In this document: in pieces, positions 27,757 through 37,688 of the stretch
Position numbering within the stretch: the first letter of the stretch is position 1
Layout of the letters: each line of letters starts with the position of its first letter
Assembly: GCF_028551255.1 (NCBI RefSeq)
Contig: NZ_CP117030.1
Span: forward strand, 930,001-994,000
Source: Vibrio tubiashii
GTDB taxonomy: Bacteria; Pseudomonadota; Gammaproteobacteria; Enterobacterales; Vibrionaceae
DNA: 64,000 bases
Direction of reading: 5' to 3'
Made by a program: the position numbers and the translations under genes
Notes under the pieces: generated by a model
The model's database searches: none
Told to the model about the DNA's origin: nothing
What the model saw: only the letters and a program-made list of their open reading frames with translations

Positions 27757-28926
27757 TTACGCGATTGCCTTATTAGCTCGATAGGTGTTGAGGCCAAAGA
27801 TAGCAATGACCGCGAGGACAAAAGGTAATACGTATACATTCATCGTTTGCCACCCAACCGTTGACTCTAACCAGCCAGACATTAAAGCGGTTACGGTTAC
27901 ACAGCTGAACACAAAGAACTCGTTGAAGGCTTGCGCTTTCGATTTGTTCTGGGGCTTGTATGATTGACTGAATAACCCGGTTGCTGCAATGAACATAAAG
28001 TTCCAACCCACACCTAAAAGAATCAAGGCCAAGCTAAAGTGCCATATTGATTGCCCGTGAATATTGATGGCAATACACAAAACAAACAGTAAACCACCTG
28101 CAAGAATCATTGCTCTTGCGCCAAATCGCTCTATCAGGTTACCGGTGAAAAAGGCAGGGACAAACATCCCCAGCACATGCCACTCAATCACCCCCGCCGC
28201 TTTGTTAAAATCAAAACCACAACCTATCATGGCAAGAGGTGTCGCCGTCATCAAAATGTTCATCACCGCATACGCAACCATCGCTGCCAACACTGAGATC
28301 ATAAAGTTCGGCGCTTTCATAATCTCGCTAAGCGGTTCAGACACAACCTGCTGATGCCGCTCAATCGGCGCAGGAAAACGAATAGTTTGCAGTAAACAAA
28401 GCGCAATAATATTAAGGACGATTAGGGACATGAACGCACCAACGTAGAGTCCATCAGTAGACCACTGCTGCGAATAGACTGCTAGGTTTGGCCCTAGCAT
28501 AGCAGCCAACACGCCACCTGCCATCGAAATAGAAATCGCCCTGTGTCTTGCACTCTCGTCACAGACTTCGATTGCCGCAAAACGATACAAGGTCCCGAAC
28601 CCGATACCAATCCCCAATAAAAATGTTCCAACACAAAACATTGAAAAGTTTTGCTGCGACAATGCGTAAGTCGCTATCGAAGCACCTGTAATGCCGACCA
28701 GATTACCTATACTGAATCCTTTCTTCCTCCCCAGTTTCCCCATGATGAGAGAGGCGGGAATGGTCGCACTCATTAGACCTAGAAACTGTAATGCAACGGG
28801 TAAGGTAATTAAGCTAGAACTAGGCGCTAACGTTTTGCCAACTAGCCCAATCACTGAGATCAGCAGAATGTTTCCGGTCATCAGCAGAGCTTGGCATAAT
28901 GACAACAGCCAAACGTTCCGGTTCAT
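27757..28926 (-). CDS. MFS transporter
   Basis: A 389-residue, 12-helix major-facilitator permease. The loop 2-3 motif reads GKLGRKKGFSIG, and a cytoplasmic loop (about 190-205) separates two six-helix halves. The family cannot be narrowed to a substrate. It overlaps the racemase stop by four bases (ATGA arrangement), so it is co-translated with it. Confidence 0.8.
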   Translation of the reverse strand: MNRNVWLLSLCQALLMTGNILLISVIGLVGKTLAPSSSLITLPVALQFLGLMSATIPASLIMGKLGRKKGFSIGNLVGITGASIATYALSQQNFSMFCVGTFLLGIGIGFGTLYRFAAIEVCDESARHRAISISMAGGVLAAMLGPNLAVYSQQWSTDGLYVGAFMSLIVLNIIALCLLQTIRFPAPIERHQQVVSEPLSEIMKAPNFMISVLAAMVAYAVMNILMTATPLAMIGCGFDFNKAAGVIEWHVLGMFVPAFFTGNLIERFGARAMILAGGLLFVLCIAINIHGQSIWHFSLALILLGVGWNFMFIAATGLFSQSYKPQNKSKAQAFNEFFVFSCVTVTALMSGWLESTVGWQTMNVYVLPFVLAVIAIFGLNTYRANKAIA

Positions 28927-29615
28927 TTCAGCGCCTCTTCGACTGCTGCATTAACGTGAATTGCGACAGTGTCAAACAAAGCAACCTCAGTATCGCTTTG
29001 CTCTACAAGTAATCCAATCTCAGTGCAGCCTAAGATCACCCCTTGTGCTCCCGATGCGGCTAGGTCATCAATAATAGTGAGATAATCATCTTTCGATCGC
29101 CTATTGATCTCTCCTAAGCAAAGCTCGTTATAAATGATGTCGTGAACAAGCTTCCTCTGTACGCCATTAGGAACAACGACCTCGATGCCAAACTTATCTG
29201 TCAGTCTTTGCTTGTAAAATGCTTGCTCCATCGTAAATGCAGTGCCAAGTAGACCTACTTTAGTGATGCCGCGCTTCTGTAGCTCAACGCCTGTCGCATC
29301 GGCGATATGAAGCAAAGGGATTGATACAGACTCTTCAACTTGCTCGGCCACTTTATGCATGGTGTTAGTCGCGATGAGAATGAAATCAGCCCCTGCCTTT
29401 TCAATAGATTGCGCGGCTTGGCAAAGAATGCTTGCGTTGGCTTGCCAGTCTCCGCTTCGTTGTAACGCCTCTACCTCGGCAAAATCGACACTGTTTAAAA
29501 TGATCTTCGCTGAATGCAGCCCACCTTTAGCACGTTTAACACCTTCGTTTAATTGCTGGTAGTAAGTCGCGGTTGACTCCCAACTCATACCGCCAATTAT
29601 GCCAATTGTTTTCAT
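28923..29615 (-). CDS. Aspartate/glutamate racemase family protein
   Basis: Encodes 230 residues from the ATG at 29615, preceded by GGGGAAAGGA; the longer frame to 29678 lies within an intergenic repeat. The start GIIGGMSWESTATYYQ, the IATNTMHK segment (first catalytic position is Thr-Asn, with the usual catalytic Cys replaced by Thr in this loop) and ILGCTEIGLL (second catalytic Cys) are the YgeA/aspartate racemase pattern. Such single-Cys variants exist among YgeA-like enzymes. It is the first gene of a two-gene operon with the MFS transporter, suggesting amino-acid-related transport. Confidence 0.85.
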   Translation of the reverse strand: MKTIGIIGGMSWESTATYYQQLNEGVKRAKGGLHSAKIILNSVDFAEVEALQRSGDWQANASILCQAAQSIEKAGADFILIATNTMHKVAEQVEESVSIPLLHIADATGVELQKRGITKVGLLGTAFTMEQAFYKQRLTDKFGIEVVVPNGVQRKLVHDIIYNELCLGEINRRSKDDYLTIIDDLAASGAQGVILGCTEIGLLVEQSDTEVALFDTVAIHVNAAVEEALK

Positions 29616-29637
29616 TCCTTTCCCCTCGACTGACTTA

Positions 29638-29698
29638 ATACCAATCACACTAATTATCTGCTCATTCTTGCCGAACATCTAAGTAATGCGATTGGTAT
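29638..29698. repeat. Inverted repeat ATACCAATC / GATTGGTAT
   Basis: Perfect 9-bp arms (29638-29646 and 29690-29698) around a 43-base spacer, upstream of the racemase gene. The GATTGGTAT unit resembles short dispersed repeats I know from Vibrio intergenic regions; a related hairpin is at 40830-40860. Confidence 0.55.
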
Positions 29699-29737
29699 GA
29701 TTGATTTAATTAAACAGATAACGAAAAGTATTACAAA

Positions 29738-29773
29738 CAAAAAAGCCCCTAGCTTTGGATAGCTAAGGGCTTT
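29738..29773 (-). terminator. Terminator of the pha operon
   Basis: Stem AAAGCCC-CTAGCT / AGCTA-AGGGCTTT with one mismatch; leftward it is followed by a T-rich tract. It lies 18 bases after the phaC stop. Confidence 0.8.
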
Positions 29774-29790
29774 CGCTTATTAGAGACTGT

Positions 29791-31569
29791 CTAGTTTGTT
29801 TCTTTGATTGGCAAGACCTGCTTGACGTAATTGCCAGGCGCAGGACCCAAGACAGGGAACTGTTCACTACCTACTTTGAACGGTTCAACTTGCTCATCAG
29901 GATTAAAGCCAAGCAACCATTGATCCCAATGTGTCCACCACGAGCCTTCAGTATGCTCTGCGTTTGCTAACCATTCATCGGCATTGTCATCCAAAGAATC
30001 ATTGGTCCAGAAACCATACTTGCCTTTTGCAGGATGATTGACGATCCCTGCGATATGACCAGATTCACCAAGCACGAATGTCTTGTTGCCACCGACGTTA
30101 AGTGCGCCACGATAGGTTCCTTGCCACAGTGCGATATGATCTTCCTTGGTTGAGATAAAGTAACTCGGTACTTTGATCTTATTCAGGTCGATCCAAACTC
30201 CACCTATTTTCACGCCCTTGTCTTCTACCAACTTATTGTTTAAGTAGAGTTCACGTAACATGAAGTTGTGAGTGTCTGCAGCTACGTTGGTACTATCACT
30301 GTTCCAATACAGCAGATCGAAATCGACTGGACTGTTACCTTTTAGATAGTTATCAACGTAGTAGTTCCAATAGAGGCTATTTTCACGCAGAAGACTGAAG
30401 GTCACACTTAGAGAGCGGCCATCCATATATCCTTTGGCACTATTCTGAGCTTCAATTGCATTAATGATTGTGTCGTTGATATACGCGCCAACTTCTCCAG
30501 GCTGAGAAAAATCTAATAGCGTAGTGAAGAAGGAGGCACTCTTAATGCGCTTTTTCATTCTCTTCGCCGCGTAGTAGGCAATCGTAGACGCCAGCACTGT
30601 ACCACCAATGCAGTAACCCGCTGCGTTGATTTGATCTTGCCCTGTGATGTCTTCAATCGCCGATACAGCTTTTGCGACGCCATCAGTGACATAGTCACCA
30701 AATTCAACGTTACGCTGCTCTTTGCCAGGGTTACGCCATGACATCATAAATACGGCGTGTCCCTGCTCAAGTAGCCAGCGAACCATTGAGTTTTTCTCAC
30801 GTAAATCAAGAATATAGTATTTGTTGATAAACGGAGGCACGATCAATAGAGGTGTTGCGTTAACTTTTTCCGTCATTGGACGGTATTGAATCAACTCAAA
30901 CAGCTCATTTTGGAAGACAACGTCACCTTGCGTGTTGGCAATATCCTCTCCGATTCTAAATGCGTTGTTGTTGGTCATTCGAATCTTAAGGATATCGGCA
31001 CTCGACTCTACGTCTTCTTTCAGCTGCTCTAAACCAGCGAGTAGGTTTTCGCCATTTTGCTCTAACGTTAGCTTAAGCAGCTCTGGGTTAGTGGCGATAT
31101 AGTTACTTGGAGACATAGCATTGATCGCCTGACGGGAGAAGAAGCTGATACGTTCTTTGCTTTTCTCATCCAGACCCTCGATGCTTTCTATCGTCTCTAG
31201 GTAGGTTTTACTAAATAGAAGATAAGACTGCTTGATGAAGTTGAAGAAGATGTCGTTTTGCCACTCTTCGTGTGCAAAGCGTTTATCACCTTTTTCTGCT
31301 TTAACAATTTCTTCTGTATTGGCAGTTAGTGCAACGTTTTGCCAAATTTGTAACTGCTGCTGCCACCAGTCTGCTTGAATTTTTAGCAATGCAGCGGGTT
31401 GATTTGCGGCACTTTCGAAGAGCTTGGTTGTATCTTCTAAGTTAACCTCTTGCATTGCTTTATTGAGGGGAGAGTTCGCGGCTGCCCTGCTGAGTTCTAG
31501 ATCTTCCCACCATTTTTGATTGGTTTCTTGGAGCTTAACAAGGTAGTCCGAAAAGAAGTGTTGTAACAT
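29791..31569 (-). CDS. phaC: Class I poly(3-hydroxyalkanoate) synthase PhaC
   Basis: A 592-residue PHA synthase that polymerises (R)-3-hydroxybutyryl-CoA on the granule surface. The N-terminal domain (about 1-200) is helical; the catalytic alpha/beta-hydrolase domain has the lipase-like box GYCIGG with nucleophile Cys320, the catalytic Asp/His region (STKEDHIALWQ and GESGHIAGIVN). Length and the lack of a PhaE or PhaR partner indicate class I. It is last in phaB-phaA-phaP-phaC, with AGGAGTAGCAAT before the start. Confidence 0.97.
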   Translation of the reverse strand: MLQHFFSDYLVKLQETNQKWWEDLELSRAAANSPLNKAMQEVNLEDTTKLFESAANQPAALLKIQADWWQQQLQIWQNVALTANTEEIVKAEKGDKRFAHEEWQNDIFFNFIKQSYLLFSKTYLETIESIEGLDEKSKERISFFSRQAINAMSPSNYIATNPELLKLTLEQNGENLLAGLEQLKEDVESSADILKIRMTNNNAFRIGEDIANTQGDVVFQNELFELIQYRPMTEKVNATPLLIVPPFINKYYILDLREKNSMVRWLLEQGHAVFMMSWRNPGKEQRNVEFGDYVTDGVAKAVSAIEDITGQDQINAAGYCIGGTVLASTIAYYAAKRMKKRIKSASFFTTLLDFSQPGEVGAYINDTIINAIEAQNSAKGYMDGRSLSVTFSLLRENSLYWNYYVDNYLKGNSPVDFDLLYWNSDSTNVAADTHNFMLRELYLNNKLVEDKGVKIGGVWIDLNKIKVPSYFISTKEDHIALWQGTYRGALNVGGNKTFVLGESGHIAGIVNHPAKGKYGFWTNDSLDDNADEWLANAEHTEGSWWTHWDQWLLGFNPDEQVEPFKVGSEQFPVLGPAPGNYVKQVLPIKETN

Positions 31570-31624
31570 ATTGCTACTCCTAAGATCGGAAAAATGCCGC
31601 CTTTCGGCGGCAGAGAAGTCAGTG

Positions 31625-31972
31625 TTATGCTGGAGTCACTGTCTTAAGATTTTCCGATGTCATTTGCTCAACATCATCTTTGAACTCTTTCGCGATAGAT
31701 TGCAGCTTGTTGCTGTCGTCCATCATCTGTTGAGATAGCTTAGTCAGCACATTTAGCTGCTGGCTATTGAACGCAGTTAATGACGTGACGTCTTTCACTT
31801 CACTTGCCGCTTTCATTTGCGTTAGACCCATTTCGCTGTAAGTGCGGATAGCATTTAGTTGAAGCTCAGTAAGCACTTCGACGTTCTTCGTCACAAGCTT
31901 GTTGAACTTTACGTATGGTTCTAGGCCTTTTTCAGTTTGATCTGTAAATGTTTTGAAGAAATCTGTGTACAT
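31625..31972 (-). CDS. phaP: Phasin (PHA granule-associated protein)
   Basis: Encodes 115 residues from the ATG at 31972, preceded by AGGAG. The protein is amphipathic and all-helical, with MYTDFFKTFTDQTEKGLEP at the start, VEVLTELQLNAIRTYSEMGLTQMK in the middle and a polar, non-globular C-terminus. This is the Phasin_2-type pattern. It coats PHB granules. It lies between phaA and phaC in the same direction. Confidence 0.9.
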   Translation of the reverse strand: MYTDFFKTFTDQTEKGLEPYVKFNKLVTKNVEVLTELQLNAIRTYSEMGLTQMKAASEVKDVTSLTAFNSQQLNVLTKLSQQMMDDSNKLQSIAKEFKDDVEQMTSENLKTVTPA

Positions 31973-32007
31973 GAGTATCACTCCTAAGTTAAGTCCGTTT
32001 AATTGGG

Positions 32008-33216
32008 TTAGTTAATTGATTTGATTACAACTGCAGTGCCCATACCGCCACCTACACACAGTGAAGCGACACCATATTGACCTTGCCCACGATTTAATTC
32101 ATGGATTAATGAAACAAGAATGCGGTTACCCGATGCGCCAAGTGGATGGCCTAACGCTATTGCCCCACCATTTGGGTTTGCTTTATCGAGAATGGATGAA
32201 ACAGACACCTGATGTTTGTCTGCTAACTGATGAATTACGCCAAGAGCCTGCGCAGCAAATGCCTCATTCAACTCATAGACATCAATATCGTCGGTTTTAA
32301 GCTCAGCTTTTGCTAACGCTTTAGTGACCGCCTCAACAGGACCAAGCCCCATGATTTCCGGCGCTAAGCCCGACTGAGCGTAGCTGACGATTTCAGCAAT
32401 TGGAGTTAATCCATGCTGTTTAACCGCCGACTCACTCGCAACGATAATTGCACTCGCACCGTCGTTAATGCCTGACGCATTACCCGCTGTCACAGTACCT
32501 TCACGGTCAAAAGCTGGGCGAAGTTTCGCTAATCCGCTTAATGTTGCTTCTGGCTTTGGATGTTCATCCGTATCAAAGACAACCGTTTCACGACGTTTTT
32601 TCACATCGACGGCAACAATCTCATCTCTGAACTTTCCAGCTTCAATTGCCGAAACCGCTTTTAACTGACTCGCTAAAGCATATTCATCTTGCTGCTCGCG
32701 AGAGAGACCAACTTGTTTTGCGACATTTTCCGCCGTTACACCCATATGGTATTGGTTGTAAACGTCGGTTAAGCCGTCATTAATCAGCAAGTCTGTCAGG
32801 TTCATATTGCCCATTTTATGGCCGTCACGAATACCTGAAGGTACAGTGAATGGAATCTGAGACATCACTTCGACGCCCGCGGCAACAACCACTTGAGCGT
32901 CACCAGAGCGGATATGGCTGACTGCATCCATAACGGTTTTCATTCCGCTACCACACACCATATTCAGCGAATACGCCGGAACTTCGTTTGGTATACCAGC
33001 GTAAATTGCCGCTTGGCGGCCAACGCCCATACCTTGACCAGCCCCAACTACATTGCCCACTATCACTTCATCGATAGAATCAACATTCACGCCACTTTCA
33101 GTGACGGCAGCTTTGATAGCAATTGAAGCCAAATTACCTGCTGAAATATCTTTCAGCGAACCGCCAAAAGCGCCGATCGGGGTACGTTTAGCACCAACAA
33201 TAAATACTTTTTCCAT
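32008..33216 (-). CDS. phaA: Acetyl-CoA acetyltransferase (beta-ketothiolase) PhaA
   Basis: A 402-residue thiolase condensing two acetyl-CoA to acetoacetyl-CoA. Visible are the acyl-accepting Cys in SLNMVCGSGMKTV (about residue 90), NEAFAAQALGV, the NPNGGAIALGHPLGASG segment (catalytic His) and VASLCVGGGMGTA with the second Cys. Typical length. It follows phaB by 12 bases and has AAGGAGAACGGGTC before its ATG. Confidence 0.96.
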   Translation of the reverse strand: MEKVFIVGAKRTPIGAFGGSLKDISAGNLASIAIKAAVTESGVNVDSIDEVIVGNVVGAGQGMGVGRQAAIYAGIPNEVPAYSLNMVCGSGMKTVMDAVSHIRSGDAQVVVAAGVEVMSQIPFTVPSGIRDGHKMGNMNLTDLLINDGLTDVYNQYHMGVTAENVAKQVGLSREQQDEYALASQLKAVSAIEAGKFRDEIVAVDVKKRRETVVFDTDEHPKPEATLSGLAKLRPAFDREGTVTAGNASGINDGASAIIVASESAVKQHGLTPIAEIVSYAQSGLAPEIMGLGPVEAVTKALAKAELKTDDIDVYELNEAFAAQALGVIHQLADKHQVSVSSILDKANPNGGAIALGHPLGASGNRILVSLIHELNRGQGQYGVASLCVGGGMGTAVVIKSIN

Positions 33217-33228
33217 GACCCGTTCTCC

Positions 33229-33969
33229 TTAATGCATGTGTAAGCCGCCATTTACAGAGAGTGTTTCCCCTGTAATGTAGGCGCCAGCTTCACTTGCTAA
33301 GAAAGAAACGGATTTAGCCACTTCCTCTGGAGTCGCTAAGCGACGCATTGGAATCTGAGCTTTGATGGACTCAAGTACTTCTGGTTTCATCTCTTCTACC
33401 ATTGGTGTACCTGTGTAGCCAGGAGCAACAACATTGACTGTCACACCAGAGCGTGCACCTTCCGCTGCAAGCGCTTTGGAGAAACCAATCATGCCCGCTT
33501 TAGCAGCCGAGTAATTTGTTTGTCCGAATTGACCTTTGATACCGTTAACTGAAGAGATATTGATAACTCGACCATTGCCCTTCTCACACATGGCAGAGAA
33601 CAGCGGCTGAGTAACATTGAACACACTATTTAGGTTCGTTTCGATAACGTCTTTCCATGCGGTAGCTGTCATCTTTTTAAACGTGCCATCTCGCGTGATT
33701 CCAGCATTGTTGATAACGACATCAACCGTACCTTCTTCCACCAGCAGGCTCGCTAAACGCTCTGCACATTGCTCAGTATCAGTTACATCAAGTTCGAACA
33801 AGCGTACTTGATCTTCAGTGAAACCTTTTTCGTTAAACCATTCTTGAGCACATTGCTTTTTACCCGTGAAATGAGTGGCGATGACACGGTAACCATCGTT
33901 CACCAGTTGAGTAGTAATAGCAGAACCAATTCCGCCTTTAGATCCAGTGATCAAAGCGATTTTCTTCAT
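33229..33969 (-). CDS. phaB: Acetoacetyl-CoA reductase PhaB
   Basis: A 246-residue NADPH-dependent short-chain dehydrogenase that makes (R)-3-hydroxybutyryl-CoA. The TGSKGGIGSAI cofactor loop, NNAGITRDGTF, the catalytic Ser-Tyr-Lys (ISSVNG, NYSAAKAGMIGFSK) and PGYTGTPMVE are present. It is the first gene of the pha operon, with GGAGTCTCTTA before the ATG. Confidence 0.96.
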   Translation of the reverse strand: MKKIALITGSKGGIGSAITTQLVNDGYRVIATHFTGKKQCAQEWFNEKGFTEDQVRLFELDVTDTEQCAERLASLLVEEGTVDVVINNAGITRDGTFKKMTATAWKDVIETNLNSVFNVTQPLFSAMCEKGNGRVINISSVNGIKGQFGQTNYSAAKAGMIGFSKALAAEGARSGVTVNVVAPGYTGTPMVEEMKPEVLESIKAQIPMRRLATPEEVAKSVSFLASEAGAYITGETLSVNGGLHMH

Positions 33970-34565
33970 TAAGAGACTCCATTCTTAACAGCAATAAATA
34001 ACCAAACGATCTTCTTTTATTGGTGCTTGCCATTAAGCACCAACCAACGTCATTAATAAAATTTATAAGACTTTTCTTGTGTCTTTTAATTATCAAAACT
34101 AATCGGTATTTATTACAGTTCAAATACTTTTCGAATTTAAGTGCATAAAGTTGAACGATGTCTCATATAGAATGTAATGTTATATATATGTTAATCAAAG
34201 CTAAGCGGTTGTTTTAAAAAGTATTATCACTATGGATAGGTAAATCAATAAACTATAAGCCCTTCTTTTTACTCACATTAACCTAATTTTCACCCGTTTC
34301 ATCAATCTTCATCACTCATTGAATGATTACTATTGGCGGTCATTATCTGTTCGATAATATGACAATATTGTTACTAACCGACATTGACTTTTGGTTAATT
34401 AAAACGGCATTTAAAATAATAATAATATCAATCAAATCATTTAAATCACTGAATGGAATGATATTTCATATAGATAATTTAATTATACTTTAGTATCAAT
34501 CAAACAACTTCCTTTAGCATGAAATTAAATGACAATTACAATAATAACAGCTTTAAAAAACGCAC
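33970..34565. other. AT-rich intergenic region upstream of phaB
   Basis: A stretch of about 600 bases between phaB and the RND terminator. It is AT-rich with many short A/T tracts and no coding frame with sensible composition. It must carry the pha promoter, but no promoter, operator or RNA could be assigned with confidence. Confidence 0.6.
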
Positions 34566-34592
34566 AAAAAAGCCCGGATAATAATCCGGGCT
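34566..34592 (-). terminator. Terminator of the two-adaptor RND operon
   Basis: Perfect stem AGCCCGGAT / ATCCGGGCT around ATAA, followed leftward by TTTTTT. It lies 34 bases after the RND stop. Confidence 0.92.
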
Positions 34593-34625
34593 GGCTTAAT
34601 AGCGAATCGTTATTCAGTCCATGAA

Positions 34626-37600
34626 TTATCCGGCAGTGGATTGTTTGATTCGATAGAAGATGGCGAACAAAACAGGTACAACGATCAACGTTAATACAGT
34701 AGCAAAGCCTAAACCGGCCATGATAGTTATCGCCATAGAGCCAAAAAATGCATCAAATACTAGAGGTATCATACCCAAAATAGTGGTCAATGCTGCCATA
34801 CTTACAGGACGTACACGTGAAATCGCACTATCAAACACGGCTTGATATGGTTCTTTACCAGAGCTGAGTTCAATGTTGATTTGGTCGAGTAATACAATGC
34901 CATTTTTAAGGATCATGCCACTTAAGCTCAGTAGACCTAAGAAGGCAGTGAAGCTAAACGGCATATCTGTCGCAAGTAAACCAATAGACACACCTATGAT
35001 TGATAGCGGAACGGTGAACCAAATAACCAACGGCTTTCTAAACGAATTAAATAGCAGCATGGTAATAATGAACATCAATAGGTAGCCCATCGGCAATGAA
35101 CCGAACAGCGCCTCTTGAGCGTCTTTAGACGACTCATATTCACCACCCCAGCTAATTGAGTAGCCTTCTGGAAGCGCCAATGCTTCTACTTGAGGTCGCA
35201 CTCGACTAAACAAACTTGCTGGTGTTTCATGACCCAAGACATCGTGGTCAGCCAATACTGTCAACGTACGTTTTCTGTCTCGACGTTGAATAAGTGGCTC
35301 TTGCCAATCAAGCGCAACCCCATCAATAACTTGCTCTACTGGGATATAGCTTTGTAGAGTCGGGCTCCATATCTTGACGTTTGCTAATGACTCAAAGTCC
35401 ACACGCTCTTGCTCAGGTAAGCGAGCGATGATTGGTAGCATGTGTGTACCGTCACGAAGCAAACCAATCGGTGTGCCGCCAAAGGCCATTTGTAGCGTAT
35501 TGGATAAGTCCTCTTTAGAGATACCTAAACGACGTGCTTTTGATTCATTAAACTGAGGTACCAATTCTTTCGTACGTTCACGCCAGTCGTGTCGAACATT
35601 TCGAGCGCCGGGATCTTGCAAAAGCACATCTTCGACTTGTAGCGCGATGTCTCGTAGCACTTGAGGATCTGGACCTGTAATCCTAGCTTCAATCTTAGAA
35701 GCCGGTGAAGGACCGAATTCCATTAACTTAAACTGGAAAGTCGGTTGATTGAATGTCACTGAAAGGTTTTTATCTAACTCTTCCAATAGCTCAAACATGG
35801 TTTCACGATCATGCGTACGAACTTGTAGCTGAGTATACGCCTCGTAACTCTTCTCCGGTTGGTAAGTTAACGCAAAACGTTGTAAACCTTGACCTGTTGT
35901 TGTAGATACAAACTCAACATTTTCTTGCTCGCGAATGTACTTCTCAACTTTCTTGGTTTCTTCAATCGTCTCGCGAATATCCGTCCCTTCTGGCATCCAC
36001 ATGTCGACATAGAACATCGGCGTGTTTGATGGTGGGAAGAACTGTTGCTTGACCATACCGAAGCCTGCCACCGCGACCACTAGCAAACCCACCATACTTA
36101 CTACGGTTAACCAACGGAAACGAAGTGCGAATTTTAAGCTAGCGCCAAAAACGGTAAACAGGATGCCTTTGTAAGGATCGACCTCTTCTGTTGCGTCACC
36201 CTTCTCCTCTTCTTTGAGCAGTAGATCGGCTAAGAATGGCGTCAAAGTCAGTGCTGTAATCCAGCTTAAAAACAGTGAATAGCATAGCACCCAGAATAGT
36301 GAGCCCATGAATTCGCCCGTCGCATCTTCTGAAAGGCCAATAGGTGCGAACGCGGTTATAGCAATGACGGTTGCACCAAGCAAAGGCCACTGCGTTTGTT
36401 TAACAATATCTACCGCAGCCTGAACCTTCGTTTTACCGCGTTTCAGACCAACTAAGATGCCCTCTACAACAACAATCGCATTATCAACTAGCATACCTAA
36501 TGCGATGATGAGTGCGCCCAATGAAATACGATGAAGCTCGACATCATTTTGTTTCATTAGGATAAAGGTGCCCATTACAGTGAGCAGTAGAACCGCACCA
36601 ATGATGATGCCGCTACGTAACCCCATCGCAAATAACAAGACAATGATAACGATCGCAACCGCTTGGCCTAAGCTAACAATGAAGTCATCAACTGACTTTT
36701 CCACTTCAGCAGACTGATTGTAAAAGTAGTTAATCTCAACACCCGCAGGACGGATATTTTCTAATGCATCTAGCTCGGTTTCTAAGGCTTTACCTACCTC
36801 GACGACGTTGACGCCCGCACCAAAGGAGATCGCAAGGTTAATGGCAGGCTTACCGTTAAATGTCACAACGTTTGAAGGCTTTTCTTGGATGCCACGACTA
36901 ATCGTTGCAACGTCTTTAAGGCGAATCAAATTGCCGGTATCACGACCGTGAATGATGAGCTCTTCTAACTCCTGCTCTGAACTCATGGTTCCGTTTGGTC
37001 GGATCGTTAATGTCTGACCATTAACCATCACTTCACCCGCTGATTGAACACTGTTCTGCTGGCTCAAGAGGCCGACAACGGTATTCATGTCCAGATTAAG
37101 CGCTGCCAAACGTTCAAGTGAGACTTCAACAAATAGCTGCTCTTGTTGATCTCCGGCTATGGCTACTTTACCAACCCCATCGACAAGTTCTAACTCTCGG
37201 CTTAGATAGTCAGCGTAACGCTTAAGCTCAATGTAATCATAGCCATCCCCCGTCAGCATGATCATGATGCCGTATACATCACCAAAATCATCAATGATTT
37301 GTACCGAATTTACGCCACTAGGAAGATTCGGCCTTAGATCGTTGATTTTACGACGCATTTCATCCCATATCTGCGGTAACTCGTCCGGGCCGTATTCCAT
37401 CTCCATACTTACCATGATTTGAGACATGCCGTTAGAAGATGTAGATGTGATCTTATCGATGTAAGGAAGCTTGCGGATCTCTTTCTCCAATGGATAGGTT
37501 AGCTCTTCCTCCACTTCCTGTGACGTTGCCCCAGGGTAAGTCGAAATAATCATCGCATCTTTGATCGTGAATGCAGGGTCTTCTAGTCTCCCTAAATCCA

Positions 37601-37688
37601 TGAAAGATGTATAACCGCCAATTGCCAGTATGATTAGGAACAACCAGCTAATAACTTTATTTTTTATCGAGTACTCAGCAATGCTCAC
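34626..37688 (-). CDS. RND efflux permease (two-adaptor system)
   Basis: A 1020-residue RND pump beginning MSIAEYSIKNKVISWLF at a GTG that overlaps the preceding TGA (GTGA). Twelve helices, two large periplasmic loops, and the TM4 motif LGMLVDNAIVVVEG, with Asn instead of the second Asp. The protein belongs to the hydrophobe/amphiphile branch. Two adaptors are encoded upstream in the same operon, a layout that recalls VexIJK of V. cholerae. No outer-membrane channel gene is in the cluster, so TolC is the likely partner. Confidence 0.9.
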   Translation of the reverse strand: MSIAEYSIKNKVISWLFLIILAIGGYTSFMDLGRLEDPAFTIKDAMIISTYPGATSQEVEEELTYPLEKEIRKLPYIDKITSTSSNGMSQIMVSMEMEYGPDELPQIWDEMRRKINDLRPNLPSGVNSVQIIDDFGDVYGIMIMLTGDGYDYIELKRYADYLSRELELVDGVGKVAIAGDQQEQLFVEVSLERLAALNLDMNTVVGLLSQQNSVQSAGEVMVNGQTLTIRPNGTMSSEQELEELIIHGRDTGNLIRLKDVATISRGIQEKPSNVVTFNGKPAINLAISFGAGVNVVEVGKALETELDALENIRPAGVEINYFYNQSAEVEKSVDDFIVSLGQAVAIVIIVLLFAMGLRSGIIIGAVLLLTVMGTFILMKQNDVELHRISLGALIIALGMLVDNAIVVVEGILVGLKRGKTKVQAAVDIVKQTQWPLLGATVIAITAFAPIGLSEDATGEFMGSLFWVLCYSLFLSWITALTLTPFLADLLLKEEEKGDATEEVDPYKGILFTVFGASLKFALRFRWLTVVSMVGLLVVAVAGFGMVKQQFFPPSNTPMFYVDMWMPEGTDIRETIEETKKVEKYIREQENVEFVSTTTGQGLQRFALTYQPEKSYEAYTQLQVRTHDRETMFELLEELDKNLSVTFNQPTFQFKLMEFGPSPASKIEARITGPDPQVLRDIALQVEDVLLQDPGARNVRHDWRERTKELVPQFNESKARRLGISKEDLSNTLQMAFGGTPIGLLRDGTHMLPIIARLPEQERVDFESLANVKIWSPTLQSYIPVEQVIDGVALDWQEPLIQRRDRKRTLTVLADHDVLGHETPASLFSRVRPQVEALALPEGYSISWGGEYESSKDAQEALFGSLPMGYLLMFIITMLLFNSFRKPLVIWFTVPLSIIGVSIGLLATDMPFSFTAFLGLLSLSGMILKNGIVLLDQINIELSSGKEPYQAVFDSAISRVRPVSMAALTTILGMIPLVFDAFFGSMAITIMAGLGFATVLTLIVVPVLFAIFYRIKQSTAG